DNA of 64,000 nucleotides from CAWBJP01 sp044867425 (GCA_044867425.1 JBIOUX010000208.1:28866-92865), one strand, 5' to 3'. Shown: positions 26,482 through 35,364, counted from the stretch's first letter. Notes: generated by a model not told the origin, from the sequence alone. A program made the numbers and translations.

Positions 26482-27530
26482 TCGTGCTCCTGGAGCCACG
26501 CCAGCCGAGGGAGCTCGAGCTCGAGCGTTTCGGTGAGCTTGAGGGCGTCCTTCTCCCGTTGGGGCGAGACGACGTGTTTCCCCAACAGGTTGGCCGCTTT
26601 CCCCGCCACCTTGAGCAGACGCTGGGCCCGCAGCACCTGCGGCAGCCGCTCCACTTCGTGCGCTTCCAGTGCCTCCTCTTCCTGGTAGGCGGCCAGGAAG
26701 GCAGCGAAGCGGGGCAGGTCGAAGGCTCCTGGCTCCTCCTTGGGCCGCCTGGTCAAGGCCCGCAGGCTGTAGGCGAGGTCGAGCACTCGCATCTCGTGCG
26801 CGGCGCGCTCGTAGTCGAGCACTCCAGTGAGGCGTGACCCGTCGAACAGGACGGCTGAGACGCCGAACGAACCGTGGGTGACCAAGTGAGGGCACACGCC
26901 GTTGGCGCCGAGGCGCGATCCGACCTCGGCGAACGCCGGCTCGAGCACGGTCCGGGCCTGCTCGAAGCGCTGCCTTCCCTCGGGTCCGGCGATACCGGCG
27001 ACGACCTCGCCAGCCCGGGCCAACACATCCGGTCCCTCGGCGAGCAGCCCCAGCTCGGAGCCCAGGATGGGCCGGGCGGACTCGGGCAGGTGGCGGCCCT
27101 CCTGGTGGAAGCGCGCCAGAGCCCGGGCCGACTGGGCGAGGTGCTGAGGATCACCCAGGTCGGGGAAGGAGCCGGGGAGCCGCTCGGTCACCAGGCACAG
27201 GGTGCCCTGCACGCGCTCCCAGCCGGCACCCGCTCGGCTGGGGACCACCGTGGGGGCCGGGTAGCCACGGGCCCGGAGGTGCTCGAGCAGCGCCACCTCT
27301 CGGGTCAGGCTGTCCTCGGTCTTGCGGGGGTTGGAAGCCCGCACCACGAAGCGGCCCCGATCGGTGGTGAGGAAATAGCTCGTGTTGGTCGAGCCCTTTG
27401 GGGTGCGGTGCCATTCCTGCCATCGCCCGAGATCCCAGGTATGGATCACATCATCAACGGACAGAGCGACCGGGTCTCGGCGCCTGACGAGAGGAGGCCC
27501 GGCGGTGCCTCCAGGCGTGTCAGCGTCCAT
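26442..27530 (-). CDS. APH-fold protein with degenerate catalytic loop
   Basis: 362 residues, ATG 27530 with AAAGG upstream. N-lobe GRFVVRASNP and EVALLEHLRARGYP, C-lobe RALARFHQEG, then VTHGSFGVSAVLFDG (217-231) and VLDYER (238-243). The HGD loop Asp is Ser 221 and the Asn position is Ser, while the second Asp (D239) is kept. Resembles the 19146 protein in layout (both have SAVLF/SALF-DG after the loop). Probably a pseudokinase or a binding protein. It overlaps the phytase-like gene and follows the sulfotransferase by 36 bp, so the three form one unit. Confidence 0.72.
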   Translation of the reverse strand: MDADTPGGTAGPPLVRRRDPVALSVDDVIHTWDLGRWQEWHRTPKGSTNTSYFLTTDRGRFVVRASNPRKTEDSLTREVALLEHLRARGYPAPTVVPSRAGAGWERVQGTLCLVTERLPGSFPDLGDPQHLAQSARALARFHQEGRHLPESARPILGSELGLLAEGPDVLARAGEVVAGIAGPEGRQRFEQARTVLEPAFAEVGSRLGANGVCPHLVTHGSFGVSAVLFDGSRLTGVLDYERAAHEMRVLDLAYSLRALTRRPKEEPGAFDLPRFAAFLAAYQEEEALEAHEVERLPQVLRAQRLLKVAGKAANLLGKHVVSPQREKDALKLTETLELELPRLAWLQEHECELVETLGATPS

Positions 27531-27566
27531 GGCTGCCTTTCTTCATTGGTTCGCCGAGCCCGCCGG

Positions 27567-28202
27567 TCAGGCCCGCCGTCGGTACAGCGCCGGGTTGACG
27601 ACGGCGACCATGGCGGTGGCGTCGAGGCCCCCACCCAGGAACCGGTTGACCCGGTCGATCTGCGTCTCGGGAGCGCTGAGCATGTCGTTGTAGCTGACGC
27701 GCAGCAGGGCGAAGTTCGGCTGAGCGTCGAGCCAGGCGAACAGCGAATCGATGTGGCGCTGAAAGGAAGCCACCCTTTGCCCCGGGGGCCGGGGGTCGTC
27801 GACCTCGCCTTGGCGGATCAGCATGGCGTGCTGGGACGCCAACATCTCGGTCATGTCCCGCTCCATGAAAACGACGCGGTAGCGGTAGCCAGCGGGCAGC
27901 TCGGGAAGCAGCGCCGAAACCATCTTGACCACGTGGCCGCGTGCCCCGGGTATCCAGGCCTTGTCCCGCTTGAGCTGCTTGACCCGCTCGAATTCGTAAT
28001 AGCCATGGGGGTTGTCCTCGTCCGGTCGACGGACGCCGTCGGCGAGGACGGGGATCCCGCCCGCCTCCAGCATTTGCATCATCATCGAGGTGCCGCAGCG
28101 CGGCAGCCCAGCGACGATGACGATCTCATCCCCGATCCCCGTACTCCCCACCATGGGAACATTCTCTTCGAGGGTGACCCGTTCCTGCCGCTTTTCCGGC
28201 AA
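27567..28202 (-). CDS. Sulfotransferase family protein
   Basis: 211 residues from TTG 28202 (GAGAG upstream); ATG 28154 would give a 195-residue form that still has the whole domain. The PAPS-binding loop IVIVAGLPRCGTSMMMQML stands near the N-terminus, and RYRVVFMERDMTEMLASQ fits the 3'-phosphate-binding region. It would transfer sulfate from PAPS to a carbohydrate or other hydroxyl. With APH-fold proteins and the GH57/ABC operon nearby it suggests decoration of an exported glycan; this is inference. Confidence 0.82.
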   Translation of the reverse strand: MPEKRQERVTLEENVPMVGSTGIGDEIVIVAGLPRCGTSMMMQMLEAGGIPVLADGVRRPDEDNPHGYYEFERVKQLKRDKAWIPGARGHVVKMVSALLPELPAGYRYRVVFMERDMTEMLASQHAMLIRQGEVDDPRPPGQRVASFQRHIDSLFAWLDAQPNFALLRVSYNDMLSAPETQIDRVNRFLGGGLDATAMVAVVNPALYRRRA

Positions 28203-28324
28203 TTACTCTCAAAAGCCACACTTGACCCATTTCGACCTCTGGATCAAACTGGAACGATGGCGGAGGGACTCCCGTCTTCTTTGGGGCCCGCTCGCCAGTG
28301 TCGTAACGGTTGGGGGGCTGGGGA

Positions 28325-29359
28325 ATGGCCGTAAAGGGGTCGTCGCCACCAGGCTGGCGCGAGGTAGGTGTGAACGGGGCCCCGGTGGCTGCCGGGGGTC
28401 TGAGCCGCGCTTTGGCGTCAGCGGTGGGCAACGGGTGGAAGGTGACGCACTGCGACGGCCGAGTCCTTCAGGCGTCGCGCCATCGACCCGTCGTCAGTTA
28501 CCGGGTCACTTATGAGGAGGCGGGGAGCACACAGTCCGTCCTCAAAATCGTCATCGGCAAGGCCTACTACCGAGGTGACGGCGCGGCGACGTTCGAGCTC
28601 ATGCGGCGACTGTGGGCGGAGGGCTTTTCGGACGAGAACCCGTTGTGCATCACCGAGCCGATCGCCTGGATACCAGAGACGAAGGTCCTGCTCCAGGGGA
28701 AGGCGAACGGCCGCCCCCTCTACGACCATCTCCCGTCGCCGGAGGAGGCCATCGCCCGGGTGCGCGGCGCCGGCCGGTGGCTGGCCAAACTGCACAGCAC
28801 CGACGGGGGTTCGGCCTCGCGACCGCTGCCGGCCGGCTATGAGACCGACAAGGTCACCACGTACGCCAGCGCGCTGGCCGAGGCCCATCCCGCCGTTGCC
28901 GGTCGGGTCCAGGCTGTCGCGGCGGCTGCCGCCGGTGCTCTGGACGGCACCGGGGACGGGCTCATGGTGCCGACACACGGCGACTACCAGCCCAAGAACA
29001 TCTACGTCAACCGGCGCCAGACGACGGTGATCGACTTTGACCGACACGCCCTGGCCGCCCCCGCCCGGGACCTGGCCCACTTCATCGGCCAGTGCATGAC
29101 GATGTCCTGGGTCCGCACCGGCTCCTTCGCACGTATCGCCTCATGGAACGACGCCTTCTTGGAGGCGTATGGGGACACCCGCCGCGCCGGACTCGACCTC
29201 CTGCCTGTCTACTTGGCCAGGACCTTCCTCGAGATCCTCTACTACAAGCTCGTGGTCAAGCCGGTGGCCGATCCCAGTTTTATGTCCGCCTGGCTCGACC
29301 AGTGTGAGCAATGGGCGGCCGAGGCCGAGCGCCTCCACCACCGGCTCCCGGACGGCTAG
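28325..29359 (+). CDS. APH-fold phosphotransferase with intact catalytic loop
   Basis: 344 residues from ATG 28325 (CTGGGGA upstream; a TTG at 28310 is less likely). The loop THGDYQPKNIYV (217-228) has catalytic Asp 220 and Asn 225, and VIDFDR (235-240) gives the metal Asp pair, so this is the only one of the four APH-fold proteins here that should be active. It is close in sequence to the degenerate protein at 18080 (AGRWLAKLHST / AATWLGRLHST; TTVIDFDRHALAAPARD / TTVIDLDRSRPADPARD). Likely a small-molecule or sugar kinase; substrate unknown. Divergent from the sulfotransferase unit. Confidence 0.82.
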   Translation: MAVKGSSPPGWREVGVNGAPVAAGGLSRALASAVGNGWKVTHCDGRVLQASRHRPVVSYRVTYEEAGSTQSVLKIVIGKAYYRGDGAATFELMRRLWAEGFSDENPLCITEPIAWIPETKVLLQGKANGRPLYDHLPSPEEAIARVRGAGRWLAKLHSTDGGSASRPLPAGYETDKVTTYASALAEAHPAVAGRVQAVAAAAAGALDGTGDGLMVPTHGDYQPKNIYVNRRQTTVIDFDRHALAAPARDLAHFIGQCMTMSWVRTGSFARIASWNDAFLEAYGDTRRAGLDLLPVYLARTFLEILYYKLVVKPVADPSFMSAWLDQCEQWAAEAERLHHRLPDG

Positions 29360-29523
29360 CCCCCAACTCCGCTGGCGGGCGCCCGTCGGGGAACTCCGGG
29401 TGCCGGGCAGACAACCGGATGCCCAATTTCCGGCGATTCCTACTCGACCTCTCATGCGTGTCTCAGGCTGGCACCGTTAGGGTCGTATCAGCTGACCGCC
29501 AACCGAACGAAGGAACTCGTTCC

Positions 29524-29757
29524 TTGGAGACACCGCCTGTTGAGGTGAACGTCAAGATCTACGGATGGGGCTCGGGTGAGTCCGAGGTGGAGCTGTCCAT
29601 CCCGGAGACGAGTGATCTTGGTCGCCTCCTGGCCGGTGTGTCCCCGGCCGAGCAGGGGTTGGTTTTCACTCGCCTGCGACGCCATGTGGTCGCCGAGCTG
29701 GTTGACGCCCTCTCTGGGCTCGAGTCCCCCCGCGAGCCCGCCGCGTCACCCAACTAG
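29524..29757 (+). CDS. Small hypothetical protein
   Basis: About 77 residues from TTG 29524 with GAAGGAAC upstream; a GTG at 29544 is in another frame and a longer ORF exists but lacks an RBS. The sequence begins VEVNVKIYGWGSGESEVELSIPETSDL, a likely beta-hairpin, followed by an amphipathic helix (LVFTRLRRHVVAELVDAL). No signal peptide or known domain. It sits alone between a kinase and a convergent PepSY gene. Real gene status is moderately supported by codon pattern and RBS only. Confidence 0.5.
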   Translation: METPPVEVNVKIYGWGSGESEVELSIPETSDLGRLLAGVSPAEQGLVFTRLRRHVVAELVDALSGLESPREPAASPN

Positions 29758-29794
29758 ACCCAACTAGCGAGGCTCCGGCGGCTGCGCGTCCCGA

Positions 29795-30133
29795 TCAGTC
29801 GTCGTCGATGTCTCCGTCTCTCACGCTGTCGTCGTCGGCCTCCTGTCCGATGACGTTCAGGTCCCGATCCAGGTTGACTTCCACCTGGCGGCCGTCGGCG
29901 AGGAGAATCTCGACGCCGTAGGTGGCGCCGTCGTCGCCCAGCTCAGTCTCGGTGACCGTGCCGCCGCCTGTTGCCTTGAGGGCGGCGTCCACCGCCTGGT
30001 CCCGCGTGGGGCCGGTCAGCTCCTGATCATCTCCGGCCTGCGAGCTCGCCGACTCGGCTCCGACACCCCCGGCGATGATCAGGGCGACGCCTGCGGCGAC
30101 GCCGGCGGCGATCCATTTGGTTGTGCGTGGCAA
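29795..30133 (-). CDS. Small membrane-anchored PepSY-domain protein
   Basis: 112 residues from TTG 30133, preceded by a perfect GAAGGAGGAGC. One hydrophobic helix (KWIAAGVAAGVALIIAGGVGA) is followed by a PepSY-like domain: TRDQAVDAALKATGGGTVTETELGDD...YGVEILLADGRQVEVNLDRDLNVIG. PepSY domains are small extracytoplasmic modules often associated with regulation of peptidases or envelope stress. The C-terminus is strongly acidic. An upstream in-frame extension is unlikely. Confidence 0.8.
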   Translation of the reverse strand: MPRTTKWIAAGVAAGVALIIAGGVGAESASSQAGDDQELTGPTRDQAVDAALKATGGGTVTETELGDDGATYGVEILLADGRQVEVNLDRDLNVIGQEADDDSVRDGDIDDD

Positions 30134-30348
30134 AGCTCCTCCTTCGAACGTCAGGGACGCCCCAGGGTGACACTTGGAGCTGAGAGGACCGTGAGGGATC
30201 GTGGGAGGGGTAACGATTGACAGAAGATCACGACCCTCACTGAAAGCTTCTTCAACAGTAGTTTCGTATGCTACCCAGTACAGCCGCCTAGACATAAACC
30301 CTTAGGAACGCCGAAAATCTAGCTTTCCGCGCGTCTATATCTCGCCGA
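30134..30348. other. Divergent intergenic region, left part
   Basis: Part of a 537-bp gene-free stretch (30134-30670). It is AT-richer than its flanks and should hold the promoter of the PepSY gene. The right part holds a promoter and a structured leader listed separately. No ORF here has an RBS. Confidence 0.4.
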
Positions 30349-30377
30349 TTGACAGGTTGGAAAGCTCTTCCTAAACT
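30349..30377 (+). promoter_or_regulatory. Candidate sigma-70-type promoter
   Basis: TTGACA at 30349-30354 and TAAACT at 30372-30377 are separated by 17 bases, close to the housekeeping consensus. The predicted transcript starts near 30385, leaving a leader of about 285 nt before the gene at 30671. Confidence 0.55.
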
Positions 30378-30393
30378 TGGTGTTTGCTGGGAA

Positions 30394-30577
30394 GCGAACT
30401 GTTTGGGGCGCGGTTCATCGTCTGTGGGCCACGAGGCAGCCCGCATTTCTATCGTTTTGAGACTGCCTCAGCGTCCCTGAACGCCACCTGAACAGTTCGC
30501 CTCCCGAGAGAGGGAGGGGGGCGACTGCGAGCACAGAGGCGCGATCGAGGTCGGGCCACTGGGCCACCGCCCGGTGG
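30394..30577 (+). ncRNA. Structured 5' leader, possible new cis-regulatory RNA
   Basis: Three nested helices can form one long arm: GCGAACTGTT (30394-30403) with AACAGTTCGC (30491-30500), ten perfect pairs; GGC/GTTCA (about 30407-30417) with TGAACGCC (30478-30485); and GAGGCAG (30433-30439) with CTGCCTC (30463-30469). Two more hairpins follow: CTCCC/GGGAG (30501-30516) and CCACC/GGTGG (30564-30577). It starts a few bases after the predicted transcription start and lies 94 bases before the start codon. I match it to no riboswitch family. It may control the LARTG protein and the RND operon behind it. Confidence 0.5.
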
Positions 30578-30670
30578 GCAGCACCTCATTGCTGATCTGA
30601 GGCATCGCGGCGTGCCTGTTCCCTCCGGCAGTCCGGCACCGTCCGGTAGGAGCGATCAGGGGAGAACTTG

Positions 30671-31630
30671 ATGAACAGCCGCCGCCGATTCGGTCTCATC
30701 GGTCTTGTCGCCGCCGTTGTTCTGATGTGGGCCCCGGGGCCAACCGGTGCGGCGCCGGGAGGCAATATCGATCCCGACGACGTCTCGTTGAAGCTCGACC
30801 TGAAGACCACCTCCCACGCAAATGACGGGACGTCAGTCACCTATCTCGCCGAGACTTACGACAACTTCAGCGACAAACTCGCCGCTTTCAAATGGGGAAT
30901 CGACACGGACGGCGACGAGGGCTTCGACTTCGTCGTCTTCACCGAATGGAACGGCACGAAGCTGATCGCCGAGGTGGACGACGGGGCCGAGAACGAGGTG
31001 GCGGAGGCCACCGTGACCCGTCACACGCCCAACTCCATCCAGGTGTCGTTCCCGGTCGGCGTTCTCGGCGGCGCCACGTCGTATCGCTACGGCGTCTCTG
31101 CCGAGGAAGACCTGAACGGCAACGGCGAGCCCGATCCCGGCGAGCAGGACCTGGCTCCCAACACCGGCCTGTATCACCACGACTTGGGTTCGGCGCCCGG
31201 CTCCCAGGCCCCCACCGGCGGTGGTACGGCCCCGGTGACGGCGCCCGCTCCGGCCCCGGCCGCCCGTCCGGCGCCTACTTCGGCTTCGGCTCCGGCCCCC
31301 GTCGCCGTGCCCGAGACCCCAAGGGCCCCGATGGCGGCCACCCTGCCCACCCCGGCACCGGCCCCGACGCCCGCCGTCGTGCCCGGCCCGGCCACGGCCG
31401 TGCCGAAGACGGCCGCTGGTTCCCTGACCCAGGAGGTCACGACCCCCAGGGCGGCACCCGACGCCGCCTCTGTCCCGCCCGCCTCCGCCCCCGCGGAGGC
31501 GCCGAGCGCGCTGGCCCGTACCGGCTCCGCCGACGGCCTGCTGGCCATCCTGGCCGGCCTCGCTCTGGTGGCCGCCGGGTTCATGTTCTTCGCCGAGACC
31601 TTGGTGCCAACTGCCAAACAACGCGCCTGA
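30671..31630 (+). CDS. Secreted protein with LARTG cell-wall sorting signal
   Basis: 319 residues from ATG 30671 with GGGGAG upstream. Signal peptide 1-29 (LIGLVAAVVLMWAPGPTGAA). Residues about 30-165 form an acidic beta-rich domain (DPDDVSLKLDLKTT..., EEDLNGNGEPDPGEQD), a long Ala/Pro/Thr-rich spacer follows, and the end has LARTG (281-285), a hydrophobic helix and a short basic tail (KQRA). LAxTG is the sorting signal known for class E sortases of high-GC actinobacteria, so wall attachment is expected. It lies just upstream of the RND operon and behind a structured leader. Confidence 0.75.
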   Translation: MNSRRRFGLIGLVAAVVLMWAPGPTGAAPGGNIDPDDVSLKLDLKTTSHANDGTSVTYLAETYDNFSDKLAAFKWGIDTDGDEGFDFVVFTEWNGTKLIAEVDDGAENEVAEATVTRHTPNSIQVSFPVGVLGGATSYRYGVSAEEDLNGNGEPDPGEQDLAPNTGLYHHDLGSAPGSQAPTGGGTAPVTAPAPAPAARPAPTSASAPAPVAVPETPRAPMAATLPTPAPAPTPAVVPGPATAVPKTAAGSLTQEVTTPRAAPDAASVPPASAPAEAPSALARTGSADGLLAILAGLALVAAGFMFFAETLVPTAKQRA

Positions 31631-31658
31631 CCGCGCGCCTATCGAGAGGGGATGCTCG

Positions 31659-32111
31659 ATGTCGCATTGGAACCCATGGGTGACGTTGCTGGCCGTGGTG
31701 GCCGCCGCATCCCTGTCGGGGTGCGCCGAGACCATGGTCAGCGCCTCGGCAAAAACTGAACCCTTCAAGCTCGAGTTGATCGACGAGGCGGAGGGTCTCA
31801 ACCGCATCACGCTCGAGCCGGAGGCGGCGGAGCGGATCGGGATCGAGACCCAGAAGCCGGGCGTGCTCTTCCGCTTCGGGGGGGAGTCCCAGCGCACCAC
31901 GGTTCCCTACGGCGCCGTGCTCTATGACGCCAAGGGGAGCAGCTTCGTGTACACGAACCCGAAGCCCCTGGTCTTCGTGCGGCATCCCATCACCGTGGAT
32001 TACGTGGAGGACGACCTGGCCGTCCTCGTCTCCGGCCCGCCCTCCGGCACCCCGGTGGTGCACGTGGGCGTGGCCGAGCTGCAGGGCATCGAGTTCGGCG
32101 TCGGCAAGTAA
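31659..32111 (+). CDS. Mini adaptor-like lipoprotein linked to RND pumps
   Basis: 150 residues with lipobox LSGC (lipidated Cys 22). The mature part, LNRITLEPEAAERIGIETQ..., VPYGAVLYDAKGSSFVYTNP and VHVGVAELQGIEFGVG, resembles the membrane-proximal beta-part of RND periplasmic adaptors (HlyD/CusB type) but lacks the helical hairpin and lipoyl domains needed to reach an outer-membrane channel. That fits a bacterium without TolC. It lies 21 bp upstream of an RND gene and has a paralogue in the same position at 39007. Likely a surface accessory of the pump; metal binding is not evident. Confidence 0.75.
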   Translation: MSHWNPWVTLLAVVAAASLSGCAETMVSASAKTEPFKLELIDEAEGLNRITLEPEAAERIGIETQKPGVLFRFGGESQRTTVPYGAVLYDAKGSSFVYTNPKPLVFVRHPITVDYVEDDLAVLVSGPPSGTPVVHVGVAELQGIEFGVGK

Positions 32112-32132
32112 CCAGCAAAGGACGGAAGCGCA

Positions 32133-35100
32133 ATGATGCGGAGAATCATCAACAGCAGCCTGCGGTTCAGGGTCCTTGTGGTCGCCGCCGCCGCCGGCAT
32201 CGTGTTCTTCGGCGTGACCCGGGTACCGGACGCGCCGGTGGATGTCTATCCCGAGTTCACGCCGCCCTACGTGGAGGTCCAGACCGAGGCCCTCGGTCTG
32301 TCCGCCGCCGAAGTGGAGCAGCTGATCACGGTCCCACTGGAGGCCGACCTGCTCAACGGGGTGGCGTGGCTGGACGACATCCGGTCCGAGTCGGTTCCCG
32401 GTCTCTCGTCCATCACCCTCGTGTTCGAGCCCGGGACGAATCTCTTCCGGGCCCGTCAGATGGTCCAGGAGCGCCTGGCCCAGGCGCACGCCATCCCCAA
32501 CGTGTCCAAGCCGCCCCAGATGATCCAGCCCGTCTCGTCGACGAGCCGGACCATGATGATCGGGCTGTCATCCAAGTCGCTGTCGCTGATCGACATCTCC
32601 CAGCTGGCCCGCTGGACGATCAAGCCTCGGCTGATGGGCGTGGAGGGTGTCGCCAACGTGGCCACCTTCGGCCACCGTGAGCGCCAGCTGCAGGTGCAGG
32701 TCGACCCCGAGCAGTTGGGGGCCAACGGGGTCACCCTCCAGCAGGTGGTGGAGACGACCGGTAACGCCCTGTGGGTGTCGCCGCTGAGCTTCCTCGAGGC
32801 CTCGACCCCGGGCACGGGCGGGTTCATCGAGACCCCCACCCAGCGGCTCGGCGTGCAGCACGTCCAGCCCATCGAATCCGCCGGCGAGCTGGCCCAGGTC
32901 GCCATCGAGGGCAGCCAGGGCCTGCGGCTGGGCGACGTGGCCACGGTGGTCGAGGACCACCAGCCCCTCATCGGTGACGCCCAGGTTGACAACGGCGCCG
33001 GTCTCCTGATGGTCATCGAGCGGCTGCCCGACGCCAACACCGTGGACGTGACCGAGGGAGTCGCGGCCGCCCTCGACGACCTCCGGCCCGGCCTCGACGG
33101 GCTCAAGATCGACACGTCCATCTACCAGCCCGCGGAGTACATCCACACGGCCACGGGCAACGTCGGCCGGGGGCTCGTCGCCGGCCTGGTCCTCGTGATC
33201 CTCCTGCTGGGATTCGCCTTCTACCACTGGCGCACGGCGCTCGTCAGCGTGCTGAGCATCGTCGTGTCGCTGGCCGCCGCCGGCCTCGTGCTCTACCTGC
33301 GGGGAACCACCATCAACTCCATGGTCCTCGCCGGCCTGGTCATCGCCCTCGGTGCCGTGATCGACGACGCCATCACCGGGACCGAGCGGCTGGCCCGGCG
33401 ACTGCGGGAATCCGGCCCTGAGAACTCCACGTCCACCATCGTGGAGGCGGGCGTCGAGATCCGCAGCGCCATGACCTACGCCACCCTCTTCATCCTGCTG
33501 CCGGTCGTGCCGGTCTTCTTCATGGGCGACCTCTTCGGGTCCTTCGGCCGCCCTCTGGCGGTGTCCTACGCCCTGGCGCTGGGTGCTTCGATGCTCACGG
33601 CGCTCGTCCTCACGCCCGCCCTCGGCCTGCTCCTGCTGGGGAAGACGCCCCTCCCGGCCCGTGAGCCCCCGCTCGTCCGCCGGCTGTCCGGCCGATTCGA
33701 CGGGCTCCTCTCACGCGTGCTCATGAGCCGCAAGCCCGTTTTCGCCCTGGCCGCCGTGCTGGCCGTGATCGGGCTGGTGGCGCTGCCCACGCTGCGCCAG
33801 TCCGAGCTGCCCTCGCTCAACGAGCGCGACTTCGTCGTCGAGCTCGAGTCACAGCCGGGTACGTCGCTGACCAAGATGAGGGAGGTCACGGCCCAGGCCA
33901 CCGAGGATTTGCGCGCCATCCCGGGCGTCCGCAACGTGGCCAGCCACACCGGCCGGGCCATCACCGGCGACCGGGTGGTCGACGTCAACTCCTCGGAGCT
34001 CTGGGTGAGCATCGACCAGGACGCCGACTACGGCGCCACCGTGTCCGCTGTCCGCAAGGCGATGGCCGCCTATCCCAGCCACGACCGTGACGTGCGCAGC
34101 TACATGCAGGCCCGGGTGAAGGAGGTCAAGTCCGGAGCGGACGACCCGGTGGTCGTCCGGGTCTACGGCCAGAATCCGGAGGTCCTGGCCGACAAGGCCC
34201 AGGAGGTCCGTGACGAGCTGGCCAAGATCGACGGGATCGCCGACCTGAACGTCGAGCTGCCGGTGAACGAGCCTGCCCTGGAGGTCCAGGTCGACCTCAA
34301 GCGGGCCCAGGAGTTCGGCATCAAGCCCGGTGACGTGCGCCGTCAGGCCGCCACGCTGCTGTCCGGCATCGAGGTGGGCCAGCTGTTCTACGACCAGAAG
34401 GTGTTCGAGGTCGTCGTCTGGGGCGCGCCCGAGACCCGCCGCAACCCCGACGACGTCCGCAACCTGCTCCTCGACACGTCCAGGGGACAGATCCCGCTGC
34501 GCGAGGTGGCCGATGTGAGCATCGCCAACTCGCCCGACGTGATCGAGCGGGAAGGGGCCTTCCGCCGCATCGACGTCACCGCCAAGGTGTCGGGACGGGC
34601 CGAGGGTGCGGTCCTCTCCGACGTGAAGGAGACGATCGAGGCCATCGACTTCCCGCTCGAGTACCGCGCCGAGCTGATCGGTGAGTACCAGGCCGAGAGG
34701 GCCGCCGAGCACCGCCTGATGTGGCTGGGCGCCCTGGCCGCCGTGGGAATGCTCCTGCTGCTGCAGGCCGGCTTCGGCCGCTGGCTGCTGGGGGCGCTGT
34801 ACTTCCTCACCCTCCCCGTCGCCCTGGTCGGCGGGGTGGTGGCCGCCCGGCTCGACGGCGGGACGGTCACCATAGGAGCCGCGGTCGGGCTCCTCACCGT
34901 GCTCGGCATCGCCGCCCGCAACGGCATCCTCCTCATCCGGCGCTACCAGCAGCTCGAGCGCCGGGAGGGTGAGCCCTTCGGCCTCAACCTGGTGGTGCGG
35001 GGGGCCAAGGAGCGCCTGGCGCCGACACTGATGAGCGCACTGGCCACGGCGCTGGCCTTCGCTCCCTTCGTGGTGCTGGGGAACCGGCCGGGCTTCGAGA

Positions 35101-35342
35101 TCCTGCACCCCATGGGCGTCGTGATCCTGGGCGGCCTGGTCACCGCCACCCTGGTGAACCTGCTCGTGGTGCCCGCCCTGTACCTCAACTTCGGCAACGT
35201 GGAGAGTGGCACCGAAGTCGACCTGCGGCTGTTCGAGGAGGAGCTCGCCCCCATCCCACCGGTGACCGTTCCCGTCCCGGCCCCGCCGGCTCCCGGCAAC
35301 GGCGCTTCGGTGCCGCTGGCCGGTGCCGGGGCCGAGGCCTGA
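32133..35342 (+). CDS. HME-type RND transporter, type A copy 1
   Basis: 1069 residues, the usual RND length, with TM1 near 13-35 and two large extracytoplasmic loops. Family marks include VYPEFTPPYVEVQTEALGLSA near the N-terminus, as in CusA/CzcA heavy-metal pumps. TM4 has VIDDAITGTERLARRL (about 409-424); the relay Asp and Glu are kept but the usual Asn after Glu is Arg. It is most like the protein at 39453. A heavy-metal or small cation substrate is the family expectation, not shown here. First pump of an operon with a mini adaptor and a type B pump. Confidence 0.9.
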   Translation: MMRRIINSSLRFRVLVVAAAAGIVFFGVTRVPDAPVDVYPEFTPPYVEVQTEALGLSAAEVEQLITVPLEADLLNGVAWLDDIRSESVPGLSSITLVFEPGTNLFRARQMVQERLAQAHAIPNVSKPPQMIQPVSSTSRTMMIGLSSKSLSLIDISQLARWTIKPRLMGVEGVANVATFGHRERQLQVQVDPEQLGANGVTLQQVVETTGNALWVSPLSFLEASTPGTGGFIETPTQRLGVQHVQPIESAGELAQVAIEGSQGLRLGDVATVVEDHQPLIGDAQVDNGAGLLMVIERLPDANTVDVTEGVAAALDDLRPGLDGLKIDTSIYQPAEYIHTATGNVGRGLVAGLVLVILLLGFAFYHWRTALVSVLSIVVSLAAAGLVLYLRGTTINSMVLAGLVIALGAVIDDAITGTERLARRLRESGPENSTSTIVEAGVEIRSAMTYATLFILLPVVPVFFMGDLFGSFGRPLAVSYALALGASMLTALVLTPALGLLLLGKTPLPAREPPLVRRLSGRFDGLLSRVLMSRKPVFALAAVLAVIGLVALPTLRQSELPSLNERDFVVELESQPGTSLTKMREVTAQATEDLRAIPGVRNVASHTGRAITGDRVVDVNSSELWVSIDQDADYGATVSAVRKAMAAYPSHDRDVRSYMQARVKEVKSGADDPVVVRVYGQNPEVLADKAQEVRDELAKIDGIADLNVELPVNEPALEVQVDLKRAQEFGIKPGDVRRQAATLLSGIEVGQLFYDQKVFEVVVWGAPETRRNPDDVRNLLLDTSRGQIPLREVADVSIANSPDVIEREGAFRRIDVTAKVSGRAEGAVLSDVKETIEAIDFPLEYRAELIGEYQAERAAEHRLMWLGALAAVGMLLLLQAGFGRWLLGALYFLTLPVALVGGVVAARLDGGTVTIGAAVGLLTVLGIAARNGILLIRRYQQLERREGEPFGLNLVVRGAKERLAPTLMSALATALAFAPFVVLGNRPGFEILHPMGVVILGGLVTATLVNLLVVPALYLNFGNVESGTEVDLRLFEEELAPIPPVTVPVPAPPAPGNGASVPLAGAGAEA

Positions 35343-35364
35343 GGGCGAAGGGAAGTCCGAAGCC

